The position numbers and the translations under genes are program-made. Shown piece by piece: positions 21,561 through 32,616 of a stretch of 64,000 nucleotides of DNA. The stretch is taken from positions 14,904,812-14,968,811 of the forward strand of contig OY783194.1 of the NCBI GenBank assembly GCA_963678675.1. Reading direction: 5' to 3'. The stretch's first letter is position 1. The number at the start of each line of letters is the position of its first letter. The notes under the pieces are model-generated. The model ran no database searches, was not told the DNA's origin, and saw only the letters and a list, made by a program, of their open reading frames with translations. Source of the DNA: Xiphydria camelus (Eukaryota > Arthropoda > Insecta > Hymenoptera > Xiphydriidae).

Positions 21561-22246
21561 AAATCTTTCGACATAATGTAACCTACCAGTACTTGTGAAA
21601 TTCTGACAAATACTCTTTGTTTACGTTCCCTTGCGATACATCATGGCAATCGTAAATAGACTCAACCTACCGTACTTCCCGTCAATTCACGTTACGTTAA
21701 CATCGCGTTGCGTTACTTCATGTTACGGCCATATAATCCCGGTTTAATAGGATCTTTAGAAGCAGCTGTTTCATCTTTCATTATAAGTGCTATATTTCTT
21801 TTCATAATCTTATTATGAATTTATGTTGGCAGTTTCTGAAGTTTTCTTACATCAACTCTTCTTTATTGTAAATAATTTCCAAAAGTAAAAGGACTGAAGG
21901 TGTTAAGAGGTCCGACTTTTTTTAGCATCATTAATAAAATGAGTGAGACTGTTTTATTACACAACATATACTTATGAGGCATTTAATACTAACTCAATAG
22001 GATTTCTTCCGTTGTTCCCTCCGATTTAATAGTTGATTTTTAATCCTATTCTCGCGTGGTTGAAAATATTTGTTCGATACATGTCATGAATTTCTAATAC
22101 TTTTTGGGGAATTAATTCTCCAATGTTCATTTTAATAATAAATTCTAATGAATCAACGAGTATATATTTAATTAATTATAAGCCCATAAAGTAAATTATT
22201 AAACATGTACATGAAAATTCTCGCATATTAACACACTTTTTGTGAA
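21561..22246. other. No recognisable gene
   Basis: A/T-rich DNA. No coding similarity or repeat pair noted. Confidence 0.45.
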
Positions 22247-22337
22247 AATGTATTAGGTATACAACTTTGCTTCCGCCGTTTTTCTCGTAATTTATCTATA
22301 GGGAAACGGCGGAAGCAAAGGTGTACACCTAATACTA
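22247..22337. mobile_element. Tiny palindromic element
   Basis: GTATTAGGTATACAACTTTG and its near-inverse CAAAGGTGTACACCTAATAC bound 91 bp, with GCTTCCGCCGTTT paired inside. Probably a miniature TIR element or its remnant. Confidence 0.5.
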
Positions 22338-22520
22338 TTGTACAATTTCTCGACACAATAATGACGTTGCATTCTGTATTTAACACTTCGGTGAGTACGC
22401 CAGCGACAAATAACTGAAAATTTTAGTTCCTGTGTTGTATCACAGAAATCGAAAAAAACAAGGCGAGAATGAATTCAAATATTCCTTACTTAGGGGGCGT
22501 CCGCCCGGTCGTCGATCCGG

Positions 22521-22959
22521 AAAACTATTTTTCCTCACTCATGCCCATTCTGAGGCCTTTTCCAGCCTATTTGTAGACCGTAAGATGGCGTTTTTCCTGC
22601 GTGATACCGACCGGGAGTCCGCAGGCTATTAAAAGCACTTTACTCATTGTCAGACTGGCGCAATTGCTTAGTCCGAAATGGATCCTTTTTTCAAACTGAT
22701 GAACGCAACGTGAAAGGGCCGTGTATGCTTCTGTTTGTTTTATTTTGAGAAATGGGCATTCGTGAGAAAAAATATTGTATATATGTCATTCGGCTGATAT
22801 CCTCGGATTTTTAAGACTGTGTTTAGGTCGTAGCACGAGGCATGGTGTTGGGACGAGGCTCGCCGAGGGCTCGTCCTCCCACCATGCCTCGTGCTACGAC
22901 CTAATTAAACACAATCTGAAAAAACCTCGGATTTCCGCCTAATGACATAAGATACTATT
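22521..22959 (+). repeat. Dispersed 440-bp repeat ending in a hairpin, copy 1
   Basis: The sequence matches 40910-41313 in the same orientation (CCGTAAGATGGCGTTTTTC, TTTGAGAAATGGGCATTCGT, CTCGGATTTTTAAGACTGTG). It ends with a long hairpin, GGTCGTAGCACGAGGCATGG paired to its inverse around 22810-22905, then CGACATAAGATACTATT-type sequence. No coding region and no class assigned. Confidence 0.7.
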
Positions 22960-23420
22960 ATATAATAGAGAGATGCTAAATAAAGGGTACAGGGGAAGAA
23001 GGGGGAATATCAAAAAGCATATCTACAGGAGAGCAAATTTTAATCTTCAAAACGCCTAAACTAATATTTTCCGTTACTTCAGAACAAACCAAATTAAATT
23101 CTAGTTGCTTCAAGATGTTTGTTATAATAAAATAACAAACTCGCTTCCAATATTACAGGTTTTTATAAAATACTTATTTTATCCTTAACGATGCAAAACA
23201 AAACATGCAAAAAGGAGGAATGTGCCGAGTTTTCTACAAACATTCTACGAAACTATTATTTTTTAATATGAAAAAATTGACTTCAGTTTAGTAACATTAG
23301 TAGATAACATTATAACATCTTTCAATATTAACTACCTGCTATAATAGGTGTATTATTTATTATTGTCTACGTACAGCAATAACACAAACTGCGAAAAACA
23401 GAAAAATTGCATCGAATAAA
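22960..23420. other. No recognisable gene
   Basis: A/T-rich spacer. Confidence 0.4.
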
Positions 23421-23423
23421 CTA

Positions 23424-23622
23424 AAGGGACCCACACACCTCGTCGTTTTGAACCGACGGTTAATACTGTTCGTCTAAAACTGCCCACAAAACCGAGGTGT
23501 GTGGACAAAAATCGTCGGTTTTGCACGTCATTCCAAAATTCAGACGAGGCTTGATTTTTGTCGGTTAAAAGCGTTGGTTAAAAACGACAGAGAAGAACGA
23601 GGTATATGGGGCCCTTAATGGG
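23424..23622. mobile_element. MITE with AAGGGNCCC ends
   Basis: Ends AAAGGGACCCACACACCTCG and, inverted, TTAAGGGCCCCATATACCTC. Internal repeats of AACCGACG/CGTCGGTT occur. The end motif resembles the AAGGCC, AAGGTGCG and AAGGAGGCCC ends of other elements in the window. Confidence 0.6.
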
Positions 23623-24151
23623 GCGAAATGGACATTCCCCCTTATTTGCATTTTGCGCGCGAACATTCCCCCTTTTTGCCTGTTATATGCTAAAATTTTA
23701 AACGTCTGTATCTCTTGACTGTACATTTTTTACCTGGAATCCGTTGCCAGCTGAAAGAATGCGAAATTTTCAACTAGATAGCGTAGAAATCACGATTTGG
23801 CTCAAATTTGCATTCCCCCTTCTTCCCTTGTACCCTTCAAATGTTTTCCACGATGTGGTGCTCATAAGGCAATATACTATAGTAGATTTTAGGCTATACG
23901 CTATTGATTATCAACTTGAGCATGCCATATGATAGGTCTTAACGATTTACAGTATCTGGTAATTGCCTTTGGAGAAAATTCCTAAGTCCTGATCGCCCAG
24001 CAGACGTTTATAAAAACGTGGTGGAAGATGCAAACACTTCTTCTATATTATGCTTTCTCGGCCATATTTCTATGTCTACTAAACGCGACCAGTTTTCAGG
24101 AGCTTTCTCTAGAAACAGTTCCTTGGTTATTTTAAGTCATTAAATAGACCG
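23623..24151. other. Unassigned, possible coding trace
   Basis: The plus strand near 23985-24130 has an uninterrupted stretch including SPDRPADVYKNVVEDANTSS that looks protein-like but is not recognised. No other feature. Confidence 0.25.
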
Positions 24152-24479
24152 GGAACTGAGAGACATTGAGTATGAAAAAATCGGTGACCTCATTCTGATT
24201 GATGATTTGAGTTCAGAAAGACTTAAAGAATAATATCGTGGAGGTTGCCGGACGGGACTAGTGCCAATTTGTTTTTATCGGCCATTTAATAGGAGTTTTC
24301 GATTCCGTCGCTGTAGCTGTGAAAAAAACCTTGTTCTTGACTATTAAAAGGTTGTTTCGGTAAGGTATGAAATTAAAAACGGCATCATCATAATACAATA
24401 CAAATTTATTTATTAATGAAAAAAGAATAAGTGGTTTATATAATTAATTATTATCGAAAACTAACAAAATTGTACAATT

Positions 24480-26977
24480 ACGTAGGTAAGTTTTGACAAT
24501 GGTTGTGGATGCATTTGCAAAGAGAGATACAATTAACGCGTTGCTTTTTTTACAATTACAGGACATTGTTCTACAATCAGCATTACATTTGCAAGGCCTG
24601 ATTAAAGAATTTGGCAAAGGCGGTTTTGTCATTTGCACCGGGTGGAGCTGTCCATCTCGTCTTTCATAGCCAAATTGTAGAAAGTTCAGAGGCTCACATA
24701 TTAGTTGTGAAGAATTTTTCCACAAATATGTTTGGGCTGCAGCTCTTAAGCAATGTAAATACAAAGCATCAGAAGTGCAAATAACTTTAGATATATTGAA
24801 ATTGAAACCGATATTACGGGTAATTTTGACCTGAAACGTAGTTCATCTGCTGTGAATTTTTCTTTAGCAAATAAATAAGTGCAAACTTCTTCAATGTTCT
24901 TAAAAAGGCATCGGAGTTTCGGAGTTATTTGCAAAAGTTGAGGGAGCATCCTGAACGAATACTTCGGATGCAGCGTTTATACATTGCTTCTTGGTTGTAA
25001 ATCGGCTTGTCGTGTCGCAACCTGTTAGTACTGTACTTAGCATTTAACGGGCACTCAGTCCTTTTTGGACCATTGTACCCGAGCCACACTTGGGGCCACT
25101 CAGACAGAGAGGAGTCCCCCCCTCCGTCCACGACCCCCGGTGAGCCCAGGGCCTCCATGCAGGAGGCATGCAGGAGTCCCCTAGCCCTCCCAGGTGTCCC
25201 AATCAGAGGGGGGGCCCTCCCTGTCCTCACTCACTGGGGAAGGGGGTCCTCCATGCAGAAGCCCCCCCTCACCACCCCGAGTACAGCCGGTCATTGCTCG
25301 ATCCCCGGATCCCGGAAAAATTATTTTTCCGCAAGCCGGGATTCGAACCCTAGACCTATCGCCCGAGCAGTCTTCGAGAGGCCAGCATTTAGACCACTCG
25401 ACTACTGCCGGCGACTCCGCAACCTGTTAGAGCATGTAACGCGGGTAAAATATTACAAATTTTTTTGCCAAGTGATTCAGCTGCTAAATGACAGCTTAAA
25501 AGATTTCCTTTTTTATTCGATCCTTCAAACCAGATACCTCGACATGCAATGTTCGACAGTCTATGCCAAAAGTGAATGCTAAGCACGAAAACATCAGTAT
25601 CCGAACTATTTATAATTACTTGTTCAATCCCTCCACGAACAGCGTGAAAAATATGGCTGAACATTCTACAATCTGCTTCTAGGTGATTAGAATTCAAGTC
25701 TAGCACTTCAGATAAACTATTACTTTGGAGCTTGAAGCATTTCGTGGGGTCTTCATATCCACCGGTAATGAACAGTTCTGTTTCAGCATTGATGTTTAAA
25801 AAAGTTGGAGCATACATGCAAAGAAATTGAACAAGCTGCAGTTTGTTTTGGGGACAAGAAAAAAAAACTTTGCAGTCGGCCGGGATTTTGGTTGAAGGAC
25901 TTGATATAACAATTTGCTTCGGTTTCATTCCTTTCGATCGTAATTGCGACTCAACGTACTTAATAGAAACGTCATCGTATCGATCGAAGATGACGTCAAT
26001 TCTTTTGACGAAATGCTGGTATGAAAGATTCTGTATACATTCGAAAAATGCAGTGGCAAAATCTCAGAAAGTATTATATTTTTGAAGTTGAATTTTATGC
26101 ACTAGTGACATTCCATCGAAAATACAAACTTTCGAATCATCAGATTTTATTATTTGCTGGAAAGTGTTATTTTTACATGCATGTACTTTTGGAATTTCGA
26201 TTACTAATGCTGATTTTGTATTTTTCCTGTAGAACCCTTCGTGGTCAAAAAGTGTAGGGTAATCAAGTATTTCATGCGATAAAAACTGTCTAAGATCAAG
26301 TTCACGTTGTGATGCCGTCATAAAGGATTGTTGAAATGTAGTATTATTGGTTATGAGTTCTACTTTTTTATCACTACCTGTAGATTGCTTTTCTTTGGTG
26401 GGCTTGTAATTGAAATTATAAAATGGTTTTCTTGCTAGTAGGTCAAAAACGTATTTCTTCTTTAATTCAAACCGTTCAGTTTCGTACTCTTTTATCATCG
26501 ATTCTCCAGTTTCTTTTAAATTCAGCAAACATTTGACAGTGTTTTCATCTGCAAGAGCTTCGGTGTAAATATTGCGAAGACCGAGATCTACATCGATGTT
26601 AAATATGTTGCAATCTGTTAAAGACAAAATCAAACTTTGAATGTTTTGTTCGTCCTTCGCTATTCGTGCTTTACTCCACTCATTATGAAAGGAAGATTCA
26701 ATGTCGCCTGTAGCATCACCTTCTATCTGAACGTATGATACAATAGCATTGTGAATTGCATTTCTAAATGGATATAACAGTAACCACCGTTGAGTTGCAT
26801 CTTCATTTTTAGTAATCCCTATCAAGCCTCCAGTTATAGCGGATGATCGATTCTGGGACTGCTCGAGTGCCATATCGCAACCAACAGAATTAAATTTACC
26901 TGGTGTTCTCTTAATTGACAGCATACCTTTCCGCAAATTGACGACAACGGAACATGGTAATTGAATCATACAACCAT
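24480..26977 (-). pseudogene. Uncharacterised invertebrate family (HALTGCD / Cys-rich tail), broken
   Basis: The minus-strand frame runs from 26977 (Cys-rich GCGCNGCMIQLPC start) through MALEQSQNRSS and TSFMTASQREL-type regions to a single in-frame TGA at 26064-26066. It then continues in the same frame through SSDTDVFVLSIHFWHR and LPALHALTGC at about 25430. There a SINE (25029-25417) splits it; beyond the SINE the frame resumes with DTTSRFTTKKQ. After a further shift come LHCLRAAAQTYLWKNSS and a Cys-rich tail (CKCNADC, SCNCKK) to about 24480. The DTDV...HALTGCD(T) motif and CxC-rich tail are found in many uncharacterised insect and cnidarian proteins; the function is unknown, and the DTDV motif hints at a PIN-like fold. 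A second fragment of the family is at 41314-41637. Confidence 0.75.
25029..25417 (-). mobile_element. SINE, tRNA-Ser-derived, copy 2, with perfect 13-bp TSD
   Basis: The family is the same as at 6466-6841. On the minus strand the tRNA-like head (25414-25335; A box TGGTCTAAATG, B box GGTTCGAATCC) is followed by a body ending TAAATGCTAAGTACAGTA. The duplication CGCAACCTGTTAG occurs at 25016-25028 and 25418-25430. It interrupts the HALTGC/DTTS codons of the gene remnant, and removing one duplication restores that reading frame. Confidence 0.92.
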
Positions 26978-27375
26978 TGCATCCACAACCATTGTCAAAA
27001 CTTACCTACGTAATTGTACAATTTTGTTAGGTTTCGATAATAATTAATTATATAAACCACTTATTCCTTTTTCATTAATAAATAAATTTGTATTATATTA
27101 TGATGATGCCGTTTTTAATTTCATACCTTACCCAAACAACCTTTTAATAGTCAAGAACGTTTTTTTCACAGCTACAGCGACGGAATCGGAAACTACTATT
27201 AAATGGCCGATAAAAAAAATTGGCACTAATTCCGTCCGGCAACCTCCACGATATCATTCTTTAAGTCTTTCTGAACTCAAATCATCAATCAGAATGAGGT
27301 CACCGATTTTTTCATACTCAATGTCTCTCAGCTCCTGCACTAAAAACCGAATATATGGTTTTCTCAGGTTGATAA

Positions 27376-28277
27376 CACAGTCACACAAAAAAAAAGTGGG
27401 GTATACATTTGATACGATATATGTTATCCGTAGTAATTTTGCCTACTGATTATGAATAAGGTGTCAAAATTTAGCCATCATGTCACTTTTTTTTTAAATC
27501 ACAAAAAACTGTTTTTCAAAAAGTTAATGGACTTAAACCAAATTCGCTGTAGGGAGTTTTTTGGGTCGCTGATCACGAATCTGAAGTCGGGTTTGAAAAA
27601 TTCAAGATGGTGAATCCAATATGGCGACCGATATTTTTGAAAATCGACGGATTCATGCCAAATTTGGTATAAGGGGTTTTTTTTGGATCACTGATCATGA
27701 ATCTGAAGTCAGATTTTAAAAATTCAAGATGGCGGATCCAATATGACGGACGAGCTTTTCGAAAATTTTGAATTTTTGTAAATATAACTTTATATTGGTC
27801 ATCAGCGACTGAAAAAAACCCCTATATTAAATTTGGCATGAATCTGTCGATTTTCGAAAATATCGGTCGCCATATTGGATTCGCCATCTTGAATTTTTGA
27901 AATCCGACCTCAGATTCGTGATCAGCGACCCAAAAAAAACCCCTATACCGAATTTGGTTTAAGTCCATTAACTTTTTGAAAATCATGATCTCTGGCTGGT
28001 TTTTTGAGATTAAAAAAAAATGTGACGTGATAGCCAAATTTTGACACTGGATTCGTGATCAGGAGGCAAAATTACTACGAATAACATATATCGCATCAAA
28101 AGTATGTACCCCCCACTTTTTTTTTGTGTGTGACTGTGCACAGTTTTTTGAGGTTAGAAAAAAATTGTGACGTGATGGCCAAATTTTGACACCGGATTCG
28201 TGATCAGGAGGCAAAATTACTACGGATAGCATATATCGCATCAAATGTATATCCCACTTTTTCTTTTGTGTGACTGT
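27376..28277. repeat. Palindrome with duplicated right end
   Basis: Arms at about 27376-27745 and 27790-28138 pair (CACAGTCACACAAAAAAAAA end; GTCGCTGATCACGAATCTGA inside). The last 140 bp (TGTGACGTGATRGCCAAATT...GTGTGACTGTG) are repeated in tandem at 28139-28277. The arms contain relatives of the 118-bp arrays at 7392 and 13600. Confidence 0.75.
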
Positions 28278-28456
28278 GTAATTAACAGCGTAATTAAAGT
28301 TCACTACGGAATATCGTCCTATGAGCATCACCCTGTAAAACACGGAAATTTTTCAGTCGCTATTATGGTATAAAGTAGTGAATGTTTTTATATGAGTGAT
28401 TTGTCGTCATATGCTTTGCGGTGTAAGTATATATTTTTTCATTATTTTTTTGATAC

Positions 28457-29181
28457 TTCGTCACGTGAGTTCCACAAGGTTCTAAGTACACTTTTGGTGA
28501 AAAATTATATATTTACATCAGCGTGTATAAAAATGAATTCTGCATCTGTTGGTTTAGGAATTTTTCCTTTAAGATAAAAAATGGCGCTACAGTAGCATTT
28601 TCACAAAGTTCTAAGTAACATCTTTTTGCACATTATTTGTTCCCACGTGGTCTAAGTACTGTTTACAAGCTGTTGCAAGTTTTCTGTGTATCGTTGTAAT
28701 TTAGATTGCTGTTTTGTGTTTAAATATGTCTGATTCGGATGAGTGGTCTGATTTTGCAAGCTCAGAATCTGAAAGTTCATCTCTATCGTCATATTTCAAT
28801 TTTGAATACAATATAGACTTCTTAAGACCCACAAATTATATCTGTGATATATGTGAAGAGTACAGGAAGCTGCAAAGAGGAAAAAGAATATTAGTGAGAA
28901 GAAACAAATTGATTTTAATAAGCACAGGCAATATTATGGAGTTACATGGTTCTAAGGTCAGGTGTTATTTTTTCTTAAATATCTCAGCAGTATGCTTTAA
29001 CAATGTAAATGTCAACACATTTTCTCTAGCATCCTTTGCAAATAAGATGATTTATACGTTTCCATCTGAAAATTGTTAAAATATAAATCACAACAGAAGC
29101 TGCGCTAAGTTAAACCCTAAAAATGGCTTTATCTCAGAAATTACCAAAATGGACTGAAAACCCTGTGGAACTCACGTGACG
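28457..29181. mobile_element. Short TIR element with an open frame
   Basis: CGTCACGTGAGTTCCACAAG at 28457 and its inverse CTGTGGAACTCACGTGACG at 29162-29181 bound about 725 bp. The motif GGTYCTAAGTA is repeated three times near the left end (28480, 28607, 28648). No TSD was identified. Confidence 0.5.
28714..29079 (+). CDS. Hypothetical 121-residue protein
   Basis: The frame starts MCLNMSDSDEWSDFASSESE (Ser/Asp/Glu-rich) and then has a CxxC (YICDICEEYRKLQRGKR) in a basic region. I do not recognise the family. It lies inside the TIR pair at 28457-29181, so it may be a transposon-encoded small DNA-binding protein or an exon of a longer gene. TATA-like and polyadenylation signals were not convincingly identified. 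Confidence 0.3.
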   Translation: MCLNMSDSDEWSDFASSESESSSLSSYFNFEYNIDFLRPTNYICDICEEYRKLQRGKRILVRRNKLILISTGNIMELHGSKVRCYFFLNISAVCFNNVNVNTFSLASFANKMIYTFPSENC

Positions 29182-30019
29182 ACTTGTCATTTCTCAGTTT
29201 ATTAATTTTTTATAAAAATCCTCATCTAAGCATGTCATATTTGTATACTCTTATTCAATTTATTTTTGCCATCTTTATCACTATCAGTATAACTATATAT
29301 ATTCAATAAAACATTATTAAATAAATAGATTAATACTTATTTTCTTTTTAGAGCTCTATTTTTGTAAATTGAAAGCTGGAATAGTACAACTTACTATTGC
29401 GTTATAAAAGCAGTAACATGTCTACTCATTAAAGTGTAATAAATCATGTATAAAGAAAACGTTCCAAAAATTGTATTATCATATGTAGAAGTTAATATGT
29501 AATAATATTTGCTGAGATGCGAAAATGTAAAAAGTACTGCGGTCAATGTATGCTTACTCGGCAACTAGAAACTTCCGATTTTTATGAAACTTCATAGTAT
29601 CATAGAAGGTATCAATATATGAGTCGTCTATTTTGAAAGTGGCCTAAGTCTATTTATACTTAAATTGAGATATTGAAGGGTTTGCGTTTCAATGCAATTA
29701 AAAATATACGTATAGGATACCAATGAATCATATTGCTTAAGTGTATCTAAAGGAGTTAAATTTACAGTTCTTATTAAAATAATAGCAATTATTAATGGAA
29801 TAATATGCGTTTTCTTACCAAGAATGGACTTAAACCACTTTCAAGGTTAACAACCAGATTCCTTATAAAATTTGAAAGAGCCCAAGTCCATTCAACATAA
29901 TTTAAAATGCTTCAAATTGAAAAAAACAATATTGAATTTATTTGATATATCTTTACAACAAACCAAAAACACAATTTATACAATTAAGAACATTTTTTAA
30001 CTATATAAATTATAAAACA
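29182..30019. other. A/T-rich spacer with a recurring motif
   Basis: GAAAGTGGCYTAAGTC-type blocks occur at about 29635, 29827 (inverted) and 29873. They may be subterminal repeats of the element whose protein fragment follows at 30020-30680. No coding region. Confidence 0.35.
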
Positions 30020-30680
30020 ATTTACTGCTCATCTACATTTTGTGTATGTGAGAGGGATTTGAAGAAGTCATGATGCTCCGGTGGTATATATCGTAGTAAG
30101 TCCATTATGTTCTTGAATTTCACTGTTGTAATTTGTCTTATGTTTTTATAAAGTGGTGTCAATACAATATTTTCGAACTTTCTTGGTCTACCCCGACGTG
30201 GTAATAAATCCAGGATTTAAACATTTTCATTCTCATTCATTGATGTCTTATAGAAAATTTTATGTTTCATTTCTCAAAAAACGCACCCAACATATTTTTA
30301 ACTATTTTATTGTTTCTCCGTTAGAATTCTTTACCCTTCTAAAAATTGCGTCTTCTAATAAATTTGTTGATACGAAATCCTCTTGTTTCATTTCATTTAG
30401 AATAAAGTTATTACCTCTCCGGCACTTTTTGATAATATTATAATAATCTTGGGGGACAAACAGTAAATTATTTTTCTTTAATGACATTTCTACCACGCCA
30501 AAATCTCTATCATTTGGTAGAAACGAATGTCCTGATATTAAAAATTTATGATCTATGATTTCCACATTATGTTCAACAGATTGGACAATGTGTAGCCACA
30601 TTAAACCTACTTTAATGTTTCTATTTTGTCGTGCACAAATATCACTGTAAGCTATAAGTGTCTTTCATGTCTTAAATGTT
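30020..30680 (-). pseudogene. Uncharacterised transposon-type protein (DHKFLxSGHS family), C-terminal part
   Basis: The minus strand contains ARQNRNIKVGLMWLHIVQS, then IIDHKFLISGHSFLPNDRDF, then an Ile/Lys-rich region ending NSNGETIK at a stop (30302). Beyond it, in shifted frames, come RRGRPRKFENIVLTPLYKNI and YIPPEHHDFFKSL to a stop at 30022. The DHKFL-SGHS-LP-DRDFG motif and a final IPP..H.F are shared by a family of insect proteins of transposon character. The N-terminal half, including any catalytic start, is missing. Frameshifts and stops show that it is dead. Confidence 0.65.
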
Positions 30681-30943
30681 TAATATGGTCATCTATTGAA
30701 TCTGTAATTTCTCCCCTTTACAAATCTGACTTATTAATCGACGAATATTTCTGATCCGTTCGTTAGTTAACCTTTCCGAGAAACATACGGGGCTACAAGC
30801 GCATTTGCCGCCTAGATTCCCGAAATATACCGTCCGCACTATGTCGAGATTGACCCGATATTAACGAGGTATATAGATCGCAGTGATACTCACAAGGGGA
30901 GGGCTCGACACATGGGACACCGATTTGAACGGCGTTTTTGTTA

Positions 30944-31435
30944 AACGGTAGCCAAAAGGGTCACAAACGACCCCCTGAAGCGGTTGCTCCCAATGCGGCT
31001 TCGTTTATTTATAAATACTATATTAGTTTTTACGCTGCCGGACCGGACGCGATAGAGAGAGAGTGGTCTGATTTTAAAACGACAGTTTCCACAGCGGCGC
31101 GATGGCGTAGTAGTTAAGGGTAAGTCTTACCACGCGGTGTGGACTCGGGTTCGATTCTTGCTGCAGGCAGTTTTTTTTTCGTTTTATTTACTTATATATT
31201 GTGAAATAATAATTTCTATTGCAGAGATATAAAAAAATGTGCTGAAAAAATTAATTTTAAAAAGGAAATGAAAATGGGAAAAATCATTCAAACGGAAATT
31301 ATTTTCTAGTATTAAATGTTTTTGATTTATTCTTACTTCTATATATAATATATAATTTAATTATCGAAGGAAAAACGTGTCTTTTACATTCAATTATAAT
31401 TTATTATTTATACTTGTACTAATTATACGAAAATA
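30944..31435 (+). mobile_element. Partial copy of the tRNA-like foldback family
   Basis: It starts TTAAACGGTAGCCAAAAGGG and matches 5157-5640 for about 490 bp, including the tRNA-like block (about 31100-31175; A box diverged to TGGCGTAGTAG, B box GGTTCGATTC) and the following A/T-rich tract. It stops at the point where the Cys-rich coding region begins in the full copy. A short GATAGAGAGAGA insertion is unique to this copy. Confidence 0.75.
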
Positions 31436-31574
31436 AGCTCAGAAAAATCAAATTTCCATCAATCCGTCCCGTTCTGGCATGACGTTGAAAACAAAAAATA
31501 GAATAACCACAAAGATATTTGTTCTTTATAAATGATCAAAATGAGGTTAAGACGGTCAGTTAGGAAGTAATTTA

Positions 31575-31745
31575 TCTGATGCCACTTCTTCTGAGATACT
31601 GATGTCTCCTTTCCTGCTCTTTATGCACAAGCAACGAGAGAAAAATGGCACTGTTTCCGTTCACTATATTGATTATTCGAAAAAAATCCAAACGATTATC
31701 AAGCTATCTGTCAGAGCATCTGTCACATTCACCACTATTGAGATG
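31575..31745 (-). repeat. Dispersed repeat, relative of 14890-15040
   Basis: Inverted copy of the 14890-15040 repeat with a few indels. The neighbouring 105-residue open frame (31602-31919) runs through it and is not recognised. Confidence 0.6.
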
Positions 31746-31919
31746 ACTGATGTTTTTCGGACTGAAACGTCTATTTGGTTCGTGCCCTGGCTATTAGGTT
31801 CGTGTCTGGGCTGTCGGTATTGTCACCGAATTTTAAGGAACCATCTTGGATCCGATAGCGCCAACCGATATGCAATGTGCTACGCTGGCGTGTATAACAG
31901 GGAACAGTCTGTATATTGA

Positions 31920-32396
31920 AAAATAAATGAACAGTTCATGAAAAAGAAAGTGTTTAATTTAAGAAGTATCGGACTTTTTACTCTGCCTCGTATCATACTG
32001 CTTCAATTGCACTTTTTGAAGTTAAACAAAAATTAAAAAAGATAAATCACTCTAATTTTGTTTAAAGTAAATATTGGATATGTATTATAAGACGTGCTTA
32101 AATTTCAAATAATTTAGTCCAGCCGTTTTTTTGTAATTCATTTTTGAAAATGAAAATTTTAACATAAGCTCTTATGGGCATACTTCTTTAAATGCGAAAA
32201 AAGAAACTTTGAAAAAGACAAACTATGATAAAAACTTGTTAATTTCACAGGATTTTATATCAAGTATTTTTGAGAAAAAAAAACAGAAAATTTAATCCAG
32301 CCACTTTTTCGTTATTGTCTAAAAACGGATAAAAAAAGATTCTTTCACTTGATGCGGCGGCCATATGCAGAAAAGTGGCAGAGCTGCGTAGTGACA
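31920..32396. other. No recognisable feature
   Basis: A/T-rich spacer. Confidence 0.4.
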
Positions 32397-32616
32397 TCAG
32401 GATGAGATCTGGAAAGCCAAGAGCGCGAAATTTCGTAATTCAGGTGTGTCAGTGGTGGATTGCTCTCTGGAGGTGTCACCGGATTCATTTTCCAATCGTG
32501 GTCTTTTTGCTCTCGATTGACCAATCTTTTGCATTTGGAGTTTCTTTTCGTATGTTTGTTTTGACACTCTCCTTCCTTTCCATCGAAATTCTTGAGCTCT
32601 TGAGAAGTTAAACATT
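32397..32616 (-). pseudogene. Possible MULE-like N-terminal fragment
   Basis: The minus-strand frame from an internal Met (about 32614) reads MFNFSRAQEFRWKGRRVSKQ then TYEKKLQMQ and a polar stretch, and stops at 32397. The basic (R/K)GRRVSK(Q/R)T(Y/F)E motif occurs at the start of some arthropod Mutator-like transposon proteins. This assignment is recalled, weak and unsupported by a catalytic domain. Confidence 0.3.

Larger units (their letters stand above)
24152..27335. mobile_element. 3.2-kb element with 360-bp inverted termini around a broken gene
   Basis: The arms at 24152-24513 and 26978-27335 are inverted copies with few differences, beginning GGAACTGAGAGACATTGAG / GGAGCTGAGAGACATTGAG and running inwards to TTTTGACAATGGTTGTGGAT. 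The interval between them is filled almost exactly by one minus-strand gene remnant (26977-24480) plus a SINE. Coding ends lie inside the arms. No TSD was found. Either this is an autonomous-type DNA transposon whose protein family is not described as a transposase, or a captured gene bounded by an inverted duplication. Confidence 0.65.
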
